DNA of 64,000 nt from Cardinalis cardinalis (taxonomy: Eukaryota > Chordata > Aves > Passeriformes > Cardinalidae). Positions 11,937 to 24,876 of this stretch are shown here, piece by piece. Location of the stretch: NCBI GenBank assembly GCA_014549065.1, contig JACDOX010000086.1, positions 2,197,840 through 2,261,839 of the forward strand. Direction: 5' to 3'. Each line of letters begins with the position of its first letter. Positions within the stretch are counted from its first letter, which is position 1. The notes beneath the pieces are model-generated. The model was not told where the DNA came from and made no database searches. It saw only the letters and a program-made list of their open reading frames with translations. Both the position numbers and the translations under genes were made by a program.

Positions 11937-14900
11937 ATCCATAGCACAAGAGGATAACTAATGTTTACAAGGTGCTTTGAGACTAAACATGATATATGTG
12001 TAAATTTGGTTATTTTAATAGACTTTCCCATAGTACTTCACATTGCCATTTACTGGCATTATTTTTCCTAGGATATTTTCAGCAGCATTTCCCATATGTA
12101 ACTTGAATTTATTCTCCCTTCACCTAATTAAATTATTCCTACAGAAAAGGCTGAGAGCTTAATAAGAAATCTGAATGGTACCTGTGTGTATTTTATCTCA
12201 GGTGGCAGATCTGACACCTCTGAATTAGTGCAGTGCTTCGTGTTACATTCTGCTAGTGAGGGCTGTGAGGTCTTGTCAGAGCTCATAAACCAAACAAGGT
12301 GGATCCTTGAATGGAAACCTCAGAAGAACACCCACGTGCCACGTGAAGTCGTATTTCACCTTCTGAATCATCAGTTTTGCCCCTGAGTCATTTCTACAGC
12401 AGGGGTTCAGCTAGGTGGCTGAGGTTCTTTGCTGAGAAGAATTATTATAGGTGTTATAGATTTTTTTTTTAGAGTTTTATTTTTTTATATCTTTTTTAGA
12501 GTTTTGTTTTTCTATATACTTCTAAAGAGTTATTATAGTTACTACCATTCAAAATACATTCCTTACCAGCTGCGGTCATTAAAGAGCTCAGAATTATCAC
12601 CCCAGAAAGAACAAAACTATGTACATAGGTATTTTTTCACAGGTAGCAGGCAGTACTTTATCTTAGAAAATCCTGCCAGCAATTTCACTTGGATTCAGTA
12701 ATTTTGTCCTTTTGTCTGCCTGCAGCAATGCCAAACCCACAAGGTTTTATTTTTTCCCAGGCACTTGGGAATAACAACCATTGCAGGAGAACCAAATGCT
12801 GACCCATCCAGCATTCTCCTGGGATTTCTGGAGACTGTGGAAGGGAGCTGCAGGTGCTTGACCCTGCCCTGCCTCTGGCCCCACAGGAGTGTGAGCTCTG
12901 GGAGCAGCTGAGCGCTGCAGAACGCCCCGAGCTCCTTCTGAGAGCAACTAAGGCCAGGAGAATGAGCCTCCAGAAAGAAACCCACGCTTGCACACCCAAA
13001 GGGCTGCTGATGCATCCAGTGCTCAGGCTCTGCACACACTCCTGCCATTTCCAGGGTTTGAAGAGGTGATGCGTTCTGAAAATGGGCTGACTCCCCGCAC
13101 CCAGCACAGAGGCCGAATCCCAGCATGTACAATTTCATGTCTGGGTCTCAGAAATGCCCACGTGACACCCTTTAGCACCTGGGATCTGGGTTTAAGCATC
13201 ATCTTTGTTTTTTCACAGTATTAGCTTAAATCCTAGTTGCCTAGCCCTAGTTGCCTGTGTTGCCTTGTGAAATCAATGCAAAATTCAGCCACAAATATTG
13301 ATTTTTACTGCTTTAGAACAAAAACTGTCTGCCTTCTCCAAGTGTTTCTATAAGCCCTAAGAGACATGTTCTCCCTGGTCCATTCAATGGGAAGAATTAT
13401 ATTTTCCTGTACAGAGCCATTCATAATTTATTTTTAATTTGTAAGTGTGGCACAGTTTTGTCTAGAAATCTTGCTGCTGCAGCTCATGTAATTTTTCAGG
13501 AAGATTAGGACAAAAAATGGCTTGTAGAAACTCTATGACATCTTCATTACTTAGCTCTCTTTCTAACCATGAAAGTTAACCCAGGCTTCTTGTTTCCCTC
13601 CTATAGGCACAATGGCTTTTCTGTTTTGGTTTGGTTTTGATGCCATTAGGGATCTTCCCTTATTGACTTGTGACTTCCCTCAGTGACAGCTACGTGACCT
13701 TTTTGACATATGAGAATGTATCAGCCTGGATGTAAAACATAAAATACTTCTTCAGTAGAAATTGGTGATCAAAACCAAGCTGGGAACAGTGACTGCTTAT
13801 TTATCACATTTCCCCTGAAGAGCCTCAAAGTGTTATCAGTGAAAAGCCTGACAAAGCTGTGTTGTCAAAAAACTTGTGAGACTGAGAAAACGTAATTGCT
13901 TTGTTATGTAAGAGAACTTTGTTGTAGCTCCTGTTGCCTTGCTGTCTAACATTAGAGACAATGCTCGTGGTTTTAGCTTCTCAGCTCAGCTTAGGAATTG
14001 TTCACCAAAACATTTTTATTTACTTTTGTACCCATCTGACTTGAATGGCATATTCAGATGAATGCTTGGTGTCACACTAAGGGGGTTAAAAGTAACCCAG
14101 CCCAAACCAGAGATCCCCACAGCAAACAGTGACCAGCTGCAGGCACACACAAACGTGACAGAAAACGGGAACATGTAAGGAACTTCAGCAGGTCAGGAGT
14201 ACAAAAATCAGGAGTCTGTCATGAGCAGTTACTGCCAGAAGAAGCTGGGAGCAGGGATAGGAGCTTTTCATCCATGTGGTCACACCCAAACAACACCCCT
14301 TACAGCAAAACATGGGATTGGCATAAAGGAAATTTAGAGATAACTTGCAGGTTTATGCCAAAATTAGATCCATACTGACTTGAGCTGTTTGGGAACTGTT
14401 ACTAGCCTGCAGCAAGTCTATGTACTTAGAATGAGGTGCCCAAATCTCAATGGTTCCCTAGAGATTAATAAGATAATAATAATGTTTTGACTTCTACAGA
14501 TCTGTTGGTCCCAAGCTGAGAAAAAGAAGTTGCCAGCTCACATCTCTCCATGAGTCTGGAACAGAAAAATAACAAGGATGATGGCTCACCATCTGTTCAG
14601 CAAGTGATATGGAGAGGTTGGAGGATCTGAGTCCAGCTCTTAGCAGCATCCCTGCCCTCTGAGGAGGTGCTCACCCCTGAGCACTCAGCTGTGAGGAGAA
14701 GGAGCACAACACCAGCCCTGCCTACACACGGCTGCTGCACAGNTTTGCTCAAGGCCATGGTTTTGGTAAACAGTCAGGCCTTGATGGGTTTGCCTAGCTG
14801 CTTTTGCAGGTTTTAATCTTTCTTAATGGACACTCCTCTGCCGGGTTAACAAGATATTTAATACTCTGCCTCTTTGATTTGTTGTATTGTTGTGATTTGT

Positions 14901-16445
14901 TAATAATGTACAGATGTAAGCTTGCATTGTAGAGGGGGGACCCTGGTTACTCATTCTAGGATTAATTCTCCTATTTAAATATAGGTTAGCCTGTTAATGG
15001 GGAGGGAGTCATAAAGTTCTTGTATTTTTGTAGTGTGGAGCTTTAACACACTCTTTGTTGATGGCTGCTTGAGAGCCCCACAATGGAATTGGAAAATCAG
15101 TATTTATCCGCTCATGGAGATGGTATTCTTCTTTAAAGGAGCTGTACCCCCTTTAAATAGCCCTTAATTCACTTCATTAGGGTTTGTAGGTTTTCCTTAG
15201 AGAAGAATTAAGAGTGAACTTAGATTAGTTTCACAGGCAACCAGCTATCAGCCAGCTTGGCTGGCTTTTCACCACTCTGACAGGTCATCCCACTCTTTTG
15301 CCACAGAAACAGGTTCGCTCCATAGAAGCTGCTTGTAAGTAGCTCACTTGGGTTTCAGGATGGCAAACTTAAATTCATTTTGCTTGGTTTTTCTTGCTAG
15401 ACCATGATGCAAAAGGTACAAGGGCTGATCTTTGCTGTTTGTAGCTTAGTTTTCATTATTGTTTCATCTGTCCCTTACGGTACTTTGTCTCTATCGCGCC
15501 AGTGGTGTCTTTTCTATCGCATATCCAAGTCCCTCCTTAGAGGGGCAAATTCTTTTCTACTGCACATCCAAGTCCCTCCTTGGAGGGGCAAATTCCATTT
15601 CAGACTGCCTGAACCCCCTGTCCTGCTGCCACAATGAAGAGCACTGCAGTGGTTCGGATCAAACTGCACACAGCAGATTGCTCCAGGCTCCCACTGATGT
15701 GTGTCACACCCCTTCAATTATCCCCATGACAAGGCACTAACAGGGAAAGCTCTAATATATTATTCCCATTCTAACAACCTATTAACACCACAGTTGAGAG
15801 TTTTACTGCTGGATGCATTCTCTCACTCCAGTTCCACGTTCCTTTGCTGCATCTGTAAGCTGTGTCAACTTTTGAAACGTTTCAATTTCACTTTANAAAG
15901 TGCACCTGCAAATCTTAGATCACACAGGGGTCTGCATTCAGAGCTCCACCAGTCTGCTGTCTACAGCAAATTGAAAAAAAAGGCTGTTAATTTAAAACTG
16001 CAACACAGGATATGCCTTCCAGATGAGTTACTTCATATTTGAATGAGCACTTGCTTTTCTCACCTACAAGGTTTTGATTGCCACCGATCTTGCTGGATGT
16101 ACAGTCCTGGATCAAACTTCAGCACAGACTTTATGCTGTCAAAAAGGCTTTACAGGAAAGCTGTGTGCTCACAAACACAGATACTTTTCCCTGGACTAAT
16201 TTAATGGGCACATGAAGCTCCCAGCTTCAGTCTTCCAGCCTTGGGAGGCCTGTGCAGAGGTCCCTGGGGAACCTGCTCCTGTTCTGGCTGGAAATACTGG
16301 GATGGGAGCTGGCTTTGCCCTCCCTTGTCACATATTACAGCCACCCTAGAGGTGTGTACAGTGGGGAAATGGCTCATCTTGGGCTGAGGGAACAGGGGAG
16401 AGCCAAGGGATGGTGAGGGAAAAATAGAAAAATAGTATATTAATN
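11937..16445. other. Intergenic, no recognised gene
   Basis: Contains a T-rich repetitive patch (about 12455-12535, repeated TTTTTTAGAGTTTT) and a 43-bp tandem duplication at 15512-15597. Part of 14850-15600 faintly resembles the Family V LTR in short blocks but I cannot support a call. Overlapping minus-strand frames at 12685-13138 have no recognisable domain. Single Ns lie at 14743, 15896 and 16445. Confidence 0.45.
15512..15597. repeat. 43-bp tandem duplication, 2 units
   Basis: Two adjacent units with the same order of blocks (CATATCCAAGTCCCTCCTTA / CACATCCAAGTCCCTCCTTG, then GAGGGGCAAATTC), spaced 43 bp (15524 and 15567). Confidence 0.85.
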
Positions 16446-16719
16446 TATACTATATTACACTGGATCTAAACTGAAACTGAGCAAGAACTCAACAAAATCT
16501 CGTGGCTGTCTCCTGACCCACCATCAGGACACAGCTGGCAGAGATTGGTCAAGAAAACAAAACACTCACACCAGAATGCAACCACCAAANCCCTCCAGGT
16601 AAACAATCTCCAGAACACATTCCACTTGTGCACAAACACAGGAGCAGCAAATGACATAAGAATTGTTTTGATCACTCTCTTCCCTGCTTCTCTCNGGTTC
16701 ANAGAATGTGAATCCCACA
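16446..16719 (-). mobile_element. Family II LTR, broken copy in left arm
   Basis: The 5' three-quarters of the LTR found whole at 18845-19217, in opposite orientation. It lacks the polyadenylation region and 3' end because the duplication breakpoint at about 16446 falls inside the LTR. No target duplication is expected or seen. Confidence 0.88.
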
Positions 16720-17064
16720 AGCCATCCCCTTGCNAAGCAGGGAATTCTGAGTCTGTTCTGAACTTGGGTAGCTGTCCTTGTGAGGTTCCTGTCATTCATT
16801 ACTGATTTCTTTTCAAAGCAATAATGAAGATGTAACTTTGGATGTTTTTTCCTCAAAAAAAGTAACTTAAAAAACCCACAAAAATCTTGCAAAAGGTGTC
16901 ATCAAGATTGAAACTACCAGTGTTCAAGTGTCAGCTTTTTAATTGTACAGGACTATTCTAGGAAAAAAAGGATCTACCAATATTGTTCAACCACTGCAGA
17001 CATACTCCTCTGTGGTTTGACACCCTCATGCAGTTCTCAGAGGAAGACAAACTCTCCATGTTCC
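16446..17064 (-). repeat. Left arm of 619-bp inverted duplication
   Basis: Reverse complement of 18501-19118, with few differences by eye. 16446-16719 is a Family II LTR portion on the minus strand, cut off inside the LTR at 16446. 16720-17064 is the sequence that flanks the right-arm LTR upstream. Since the right-arm LTR is complete with a target duplication and this one is broken, this arm is the likely derived copy. Ns at 16590, 16695, 16702 and 16734 mirror Ns in the other arm. Confidence 0.93.
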
Positions 17065-18500
17065 TGTTTCTGAACAGAGAGACAGTCCATAAATGCCCAG
17101 GAAACTGTGGAAAGAGACAAGATGGAGCATGAATGGGCACCACTGCTGTCCTTGAGTTACACTGACTGGCTGGGGAGCACAGGCAGCTCCTCTTCTTTGA
17201 GCACCCCATGGGCATCACTAACAACAGGCACACCTCAGCATCTACAAAATTCCTTTTCTTTCCCTCAGATACGAAATTGGATTCTGTTAGTCTTGGAAAA
17301 TGTGCTGAGAAAAGCTGGAAGTTCACTGGCAGCTCACGGCTGGAGACACATCCTGAAGAATCACTATTGATTTTCTGTGCTCTCCTGCTCACCCCCAGGC
17401 ATCATTTCTTGGCCACTCCCCAGGGACAGGATGCTGAGCCAGATGGACCTTTATTCTGAGTAAATGTGGCCTTTCTGATGTTCCCATGTGAAGTATGACA
17501 AACTGGTACTTACAAAAAGCAGTAAAATTCTTAACTTACTGCTGACAAAAACAGCAGTTTAATATCCATTATCTCCACCCTTGAAAGTCCTGGTACAACC
17601 TTCTTGTTTTGTAATGAAAACCATACTCAATTAAAGCAAAAATACTCAGGCTATTCCACTAGTTCCTTCATCAGATGTAGCTTCTACATTTTCTGATTCT
17701 NTAAGTTTAGACATTAAAACCACAAGGAAGGGTAAATTGATATTGCAATGAAGAGCCACCAGAAGAACAATTCCCGCAAACCTCTGAAAAGTTTGGAGAA
17801 CAGCCTGGTCTGTTGGGAAGGATGAAAGTTTGACAAAAAAGTCTCACAGATATGTATGTCTAGCAGAAAGATTTTTGAATGCAGAGTCTGATGAAGGAAT
17901 GGAGATGGAATCAAGTTTTGATACAGAAGAAAAGAATTGCTGAGCCAGTCTTACTGGATAACCAAGGAGGCAAAGGCTGTGTTAGTTAGAAGGGGGTTTT
18001 ATGACTTAGAGTAAAGGATAAACCCACCCCAAATAATGATTTTACCAAGCAGAAACATAGCACAGGCAAACAAGGCAGCCAATGTGGCAAGTAGGAAAAA
18101 GGTCTCCGAATTTTCCACTGCAAGAAAACTGAAAAACAACTTCTGGCTTAAACTGTAATGCACTAACTTTGAGTGATTGGAGAACAGTAACATGAAATGG
18201 TAATTATAGTGGTTATGACAGGCTATAGATAAAAGTTAAGGTATAGATTGGTTCTACTGTATTAAGATGCTCAGCAAAGGAAAGTCTATAATGCAATGTA
18301 ACCTAAACTCAGGGTCTCCAGGCCTGCCTGCAGCTGGAGCTGACAGCTGTAGGCACAGGCTCTGTCACCCACCTCCCTGCACTGCTGTAACCTCTTGGAT
18401 GGAATAAACTGCATTTTGGAGAGCCCCTGGAATCCCACATCTCTCATTCAGGCTCTTCCACTGGTCAGCTGTTTTCCTTGCACATTTTACAATCTTATTG
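17065..18500. other. 1.4-kb spacer between inverted arms
   Basis: Unique-looking sequence separating the two arms. No coding exon is recognised. One N lies at 17701. Confidence 0.5.
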
Positions 18501-19118
18501 GGAACATGAAGAGTTTGTCTTCCTCTGAGAACTGCATAAGGGTGTCAAACCACAGAGGAGTATGTCTGCAGTGGTTGAACAATACTGGTAGTTCCTTTTT
18601 TTTCTAGAATAGTCCTGTACAATTAAAAAGCTGACACTTGAACACTGGTAGTTTCAATCTTGATGACACCTTTTGCAAGATTTTTGTGGATTTTTTGAGT
18701 TACTTTTTTGAGGAAAAAACATCCAAAGTTACATCTTCATTATTGCTTTGAAAAGAAATCAGTAATGAATGACAGGAACCTCACAAGGACAGCTACCCAN
18801 GTTCAGAACAGACTCAGAATTCCCTGCTTNGCAAGGGGATGGCTTGTGGGATTCACATTCTNTGAACCNGAGAGAAGCAGGGAAGAGAGTGATCAAAACA
18901 ATTCTTATGTCATTTGCTGCTCCTGTGTTTGTGCACAAGTGGAATGTGTTCTGGAGATTGTTTACCTGGAGGGNTTTGGTGGTTGCATTCTGGTGTGAGN
19001 GTTTTGTTTTCTTGACCAATCTCTGCCAGCTGTGTCCTGATGGTGGGTCAGGAGACAGCCACGAGATTTTGTTGAGTTCTTGCTCAGTTTCAGTTTAGAT
19101 CCAGTGTAATCTAGTATA
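18501..19118 (+). repeat. Right arm of 619-bp inverted duplication
   Basis: Mirror partner of 16446-17064; paired coordinates sum to about 35564. It covers about 344 bp of upstream flank plus most of a complete Family II LTR. Ns at 18830, 18862, 18869 and 18974 pair exactly with Ns in the left arm. Ns at 18800 and 19000 face called bases there. Confidence 0.93.
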
Positions 19119-19217
19119 GGATAAGATAGTATAATAAAGTAATTCATTAGCCTTCTCAATCAGTGGAGTCAGATGCACCATTCTTCCCAGACATGGGGGT
19201 CTCCTGCTTTTCCAATA
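18845..19217 (+). mobile_element. Family II solo LTR with TG...AATA termini
   Basis: It starts TGTGGGATTCACATTCT and ends CTTTTCCAATA. Perfect 6-bp target duplication ATGGCT at 18839-18844 and 19218-19223 fixes both ends. The 3' terminus is therefore AATA rather than the usual CA. It includes a degenerate polyadenylation region near 19130-19150. Confidence 0.9.
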
Positions 19218-19223
19218 ATGGCT

Positions 19224-21228
19224 CACAGCACAGGATGACACGGGGCAGACAGCAGCCTGTCCACTTTAAGGAACACTAAAATTGTGTCCTCCCTCTCATC
19301 TCCAGGTTCATTGATTCCATAAGCAGGTGGGACAACATTAAATCCCAGCTCCAGCACTGACACTTGCTAGAAGTGAGCACAAAGGCTGTGGGGCACTGAG
19401 CTCCCACCGGTGGCTGTGACCGCGTGGATCTTCTGTGGTGACACTGAGAACAAGCCCAGAGGGAAGTTTGGGTTCTAAGTCACAGCAGCGATTATTGGGT
19501 GTCAAAACCTTGGGGCTGGCACCCAGCTCCATGCAATGCACCAGTGCTCTGCCCTTTCAGCTGAAAACACACCACAGAAATCACATTTCTTGCATGGAAT
19601 GTTCAATGGCTGCTGGTCCCTTGGCCTCAGATCAGCTGGTGAGAAATCCAGGCTGGAGCTCCCTGAGTGAGCCCTGGGAGCTGTGTGCTGGGAGTGCTCA
19701 GAGAGCACCCAATCTGAGGGATAAATGACTACGTTGTTTGTGTATGTAGATCCTTCAAGGAGAGATGGTTGCATGACCTTTGATTGAAATGTCTCCTTAC
19801 ATTTGATGTTTTGCAACTTGGGCACTTTTCAGTGATATGGACCCNTCCTTCCTAGGTTGGCCAAGTTTGGATTAGTTTTGAAGGCTCATCCAAAATGGAA
19901 GGCTACTAAAATATATATATATTTAGCCCAAATTACTGGACCTTTCTTTTGCCTCTGAAAAGTTTTTGCATATGCCTGTGACCTCTTTAAAAGAATACTG
20001 GATTTACTGCAATAGGAGCAAATCCACCCTTAGCTCCAAAGAGAATAACATTTCATTGTCCAAGTAACAGGCACTGTTTTATAATACTGCAGTTTTATTT
20101 TCCTTAACAAAGATGCAGGTACTAAATTATTGAATTCAGCTCTGCTTTTTTCACCTAAACACAGATACTCCTCAAGTATTTCCTCAGGACCGTGCAGTAG
20201 AGTTAATTCATGAAAAACAAAATGTAAAGCTTTTTACAGGGTTGCAACTTGGAGGAAGCTTTTGTAAAGATGCTTTTAGAAAAGCATTTGATTTTCTAAC
20301 TCCAAAATATAAGCTAATAAAAAAATTAAAATCCAGTTGATAGTGTTAAAAATTAATCATTGCCACACTTTTCCAAAACAATTCTTAATAACATGAAAAT
20401 GCTACAAGGCAGTTTTCATTTCAAAGCTGTTCCATTTCATCTTTGCTTTAAAGACACTGACTAATTTTTAAGTTTTATTCTGCTTCTATGTAAGGTCCTC
20501 CCCACAGAAAGCCACACCATTTCCCAAGTTTACCCAGATGAAGTTTTAAAAAGCAGAGCTTTTTTCCCCCCTTTCCATTAGGAGAGCAAACCTGATCCTG
20601 CAAAAGCAAGCATAATCCTCTCTGCATTACTACAAACTGCACTTTAGAGTACTTGTAAAAACACATTCTCCTAGCCAGGCAGTCACATTAGAAACAGCTG
20701 TGGGTCATGCCAAGTACTGCCAGAGAGATAAATTAATCCTCTCTTGTAAAATTTCTCAGAAGACAATCACAACCCCCAATGAAAAAAAAAAAAAAAAAAT
20801 TAGCACTTTTGGTTTTGGGGACGGAGCCAATTAATATTTAAAAAGCAGATGGGTCTCAGCTTGGTCCTTTTAATGTAACTTGGATGTACTCTGTTGAGCA
20901 AATGCCTAATTACTTTGGGGGTGTTTGCTTAGAAATGGCATTTAGTTTAAACACTGCCTCAGTATCTGTACTTTTACAGGTCAAGTGGAGCTGCTGAATT
21001 TGAAAGAGAAGGAAATTCAAGTTCTTCAGATGGTCATTTAGAAAAGGGGGAGCTTTGAGTAAGACTAGAGCAGAAAATAAAGCTCAGGGACGTGGCAGAG
21101 ACAGCACAGCTTGTGCACTGCTGCAAACAGAGAGGCACCTGATGTGCAAAGGATTGCTCACATTCCTGAGTCATGTTAGAATGGGACCTGAGAGGACAAG
21201 GACCTGTAAGGACAAGGTGAAGAGCATT
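19224..21228. other. Intergenic, AT-rich
   Basis: Contains a (TA)n run near 19912-19922 and an A18 run at 20782-20799. No gene is recognised. Confidence 0.5.
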
Positions 21229-21412
21229 TCACAGAATCAGGAGGGTTGGAAAAATCCCTGAGGCTGAGTCCAGCCTATGACCAAACACCTCCTGGTCAGC
21301 TAGAACATGGCCCTGAGTCCTTTTGTTAAAGGCTCCAGGCACAGTGGCTGCACCCCCTGTGCTGCTGAGGAAATCCTCTCCTGAGCTGTCACCCTGTGAA
21401 GTTCACTTTGTG
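21229..21412 (-). mobile_element. CR1 LINE 3' fragment
   Basis: In reverse orientation: CACAGAATCAGGAGGGTTGG at the 3' end, then the AAAATCCCTGAGGCTGAGTC block and the GGCTGCACCCCCTGTGCTGC segment characteristic of CR1. It is a diverged, 5'-truncated copy; the far boundary is approximate. Confidence 0.75.
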
Positions 21413-23209
21413 CCATTAATTAATGAATGAACTCAGTAAATAATNAATCTGCCCTAGAGGAGGCTCCTGGATGGAGAGGTCACTCTCAGGTTCAGCCTTC
21501 AGGTGCACATAGCCAGGATCCAGAGTTCCAGCTCAACCTCAAACCCAGTTTAGATCACAGTGAGCAAAACCCTTCCATTGTTTCAGAGCATCCAAGTGAG
21601 AAACCCCTGACAGTGCAGCAGCTCTGCCCAGTCAGAAGTGGTCAATACACAGAGGCCTTGCACACAGCCCCTGCTGTTCCTTACAGTGAGCCTCCTTTGC
21701 ACAGCCCCGGGACTTCTGGCTGAGTCCAGGTTTCAGAACAGCACTTTATGTGACAAGAAATGGCAGGATAATTTCCACCCTGATACAAATTACCAGCTGC
21801 AAGTCAGTTTTCACCCTCCCTTAGACCAGCCTCACTGAGAGACTCAGTGATGATGCTGCAGCTCCCCTTTGCTCAAGGCAAAGCTGTGGAAATCACTGGC
21901 CTCACCTTCTCCACACTGCCTGAGCAGTACAACAAACACAAAATGTTTTGACAGCATCTTCTCTGGACTCTGGAAACAGAGTTTGCTGGAAACACCTTAA
22001 AAAGCAAATGGCTTTTGAGTTTACAGAAGGGATTCTTACTCAGTTTATCTGTTCTAGGTGCTTTTGTAAATCTTATCTTTACTAATGAAGCAGCAAGCAC
22101 AGGGGAATGAGCTGGGTTTTGTCCAGTCTCTGGCACCAGCAGCAGAACTGTCAGCTCAGCACTATCTGTAGCTTTTCTCCTGCTTGGCTGATGTCAGAGA
22201 CAGAACACATTTCTCAGGCAGAGGATGAGCCTGTGGGTCAGAGCCTCTGCTGCAATGCAGACTCAGGGATTTCAAAGCCAATGTTATGGCACAGCCACGC
22301 TTCAAAAGTAGTGGTGAGCTTCCATAGTCTTCCTACTCAATGTTTTTCAGAGTAACTCCTCAATTTTTCAATCTTAAAAGACAAATGCCAGGGCTATAGA
22401 GCCAAGTTTCTCACTAATGTAGTTTGAAGCAGCATCAGTTTATGTATTCTACAGCAGATCAATCTCTTTTCAAAGAGTTCTGCTGATTTTTAGCTATTAT
22501 TTTCTTTTAGGCATCTTACAGAATTATTTTTAGTTCGCATTTAAACAGAATTTCCTGCTCCCTGGAGGAAACCCCAGCCTGACAACAGGCTGAAGGATCC
22601 TACCTAGCACCTTCCAGTCTGGGAATCAAGCTGGCTGCATTTTGGAAGTAGTTACTGATTTTATTAAAGAAGCTTTTGGAGCCCTAGCAGGTCTGCCAGT
22701 TGACTACATGCTTTCAGACATTTTTTGACAAATACAGTTTGATTTTTAGTTCCTTTACCAGCTGTTTCCATTACCTCCCTTGACACATCAGCTTCTCACC
22801 ACTCCCAGGTCACTGCTGATCACAGATGAGGAGCTTTTCTTTTGCAGGTTCACACCCATACATCCCTTCTCTCCTTTCCAGTACATTCAGTTTTGTTCAT
22901 TTCTCCTTTTAACCCTGATGGGCAAACGGCACCAGCTCTGGTTTTGCTCTCTCTCTCTCACTGCCAGATTCACAGCACGGTCAGACATGGCAGCAGTGCA
23001 CACAGGACAATTTACATCCAATATTGGAACAGGTATTGCAGTGACTTACAGCATAAAGAGAGCTGTAAGAGACCTCTCAGCTGTAGCTATTACACAGATC
23101 AATTCACACAGGAACACATCCTGAAGCCAAGCACAGAACAGCCTAAATTAGAGATGCCAAGAGTCAGGGCTCTTCCCAATTCAGTGCACCCTCAGTTCCA
23201 TCTAGAATC
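21413..23209. other. Intergenic, no recognised gene
   Basis: Unique sequence with short open frames and no domain evidence. One N lies near 21445. Confidence 0.5.
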
Positions 23210-23215
23210 AGTGGT

Positions 23216-23605
23216 TGTCATAGACATCTTTTATGGAAAATCCTCTCCTTAGGATTTTTCCTCCTGAGAAGCTGAGAGGCCTCAGGAACAAAATGTAAAC
23301 ATTGATTATCTGCTGCTGTGGAATGCAACAGGTGCATCTGTGATTGGTCTCATGTGGCTGTTTCTAATTAATGGCCAATCACAGCCCAGCTGGCTCAGAC
23401 AGAGAGCCCAAGCCACAAACCTTTGTTATCATTCTTTGCTATTCTATTCTTAGCTGGCCTTCTGAGGAAATCTTTTCTTCTACTCTTTTAGTATGGTTTT
23501 AATATAATATATATATATCATAAAAAACCAAATCAAGCCTTCTGAAACTTGGAGTCAGATCCTCATCTCTTCCCTCAACCTGAGAGCCCCGTGACCACCA
23601 TCACA
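23216..23605 (+). mobile_element. Family I solo LTR, complete
   Basis: A 390-bp LTR from TGTCATAGACATC to CACCATCACA. Perfect target duplication AGTGGT (23210-23215 and 23606-23611). The polyadenylation region has changed to AACCAAATCAAGCC, so the AATAAA seen in its relatives is lost. A short (TA)n expansion lies at about 23507-23520. Confidence 0.93.
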
Positions 23606-23611
23606 AGTGGT

Positions 23612-24831
23612 AGCTGCAGATAGGCTGCATAAGTCTCCCTCAAGAGAAATCAGATGTGGAAGACAGTCTCTCAGGCTGCCAGCAGTGAAGAATTTCCCCT
23701 TACAGAATAATACCAGTCACCTTAAAAACATACATTTTGGGGATGTTTTGGAAGGGGAGCGGAGGCAGATGCACCTTCTGCAGTCATAAGTAAATGTCAA
23801 CATGTTGAACAGGAGATCTGAGCTTTGTCACAGCGCTCAGAGCTGATTCTGGATCAGTTTTGAAGCGAATTCAGGGTCTGTGTTTGCAGAGAAGCTGAGG
23901 TTGAGCTATAACAGCCAGAATAAACAGCTGAGACTACAACTCTGACTTTCAGTTCTGATTTTGCCTTATGGAATATTTTGCATTTCATCATTCCCACTGC
24001 CATTAACAGCCACAAAGAGAGGGTTTACAGCAAAAGAGAGAATCCTTTTTTCTTTTCCTGTTTTATGCGTTAATGTGGCATTAAAAAAGAAAAAAACAAC
24101 ACGGAAAGATGTAAAGGTGAGAAAGAAATAGTACTGCCATTCTGAAGACACTTTAACTCAGCATCAACCTGTCAGCTATGAAAAAGAGGGTCTCTGGAAG
24201 CTGCCATTATGCTGCCACCACCACCTATAATGTTTCATAATGGATTTTACACAATGCCTCTCCAGGTATAAAGAAGCAAACTGCACCATTCATGACAAAA
24301 AAAAAAAATGCATTGATATTTTTTTCAGAAGGTTAAGCAGAACATTGGTATTCATGTCCCATTCTCCCTTTCTTCATCTCTCTCTTCCCATGATGACTTA
24401 GGGTATTTTATATACAAAAAGCCCACTGTTTACATTAAGGAAAAAAAACACAGCCTACCTGCTAAGATAGCAAACATACCCCATATTTCAGAAGAGCAAT
24501 AATGTGGGAAATGACTGATCATGTATGATTCAGTCTTGTGTTCCAATATGCATATTGGCATCACCACAGTCATCACTGCAGTGAGCACAGCACAGAGGAT
24601 CACAGACTGAGCTGCAAAACACAGTGTTCAAGCTGAACTCCCCATGCCCTGGGACAGACCCTCAGAAACCAGCTCTGCAAGAGTTGATAATGAAAAGGGA
24701 AAATGTGAGTGGCAGATGCACCAAAGCTCAGCACGGGCCTGGGCTCTTGCACTCTCCCAGACTCTGGTGCAGCCCCAGGANGGGCTGGGGAGGAGCTGCT
24801 GGGGTCACCCTGCTGAGCTGCAGGCAGGGCT
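23612..24831. other. Intergenic, no recognised gene
   Basis: Unique sequence with A-runs near 24298-24310. No coding or RNA gene is recognised. One N lies at 24781. Confidence 0.5.
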
Positions 24832-24876
24832 CAGGTAAGCCAGGCACGTTCTGGGGACAGGCAAAGGCAGCGCAGG
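24832..24876. repeat. 5' copy of about 45-bp direct repeat flanking Family V LTR
   Basis: Matches 25497-25539, including a 35-bp core (24837-24871 versus 25502-25536) with one difference. It abuts the LTR start. Confidence 0.9.

Noticed and set aside
12685..13138. 140- and 147-codon minus-strand frames
   Set aside because: Two different frames open over the same bases, with no domain or conserved motif.
16466..19098. Pair of identical 109-codon frames on opposite strands
   Set aside because: Both are the Family II LTR and its flank in the inverted duplication; identity reflects duplication, not coding.
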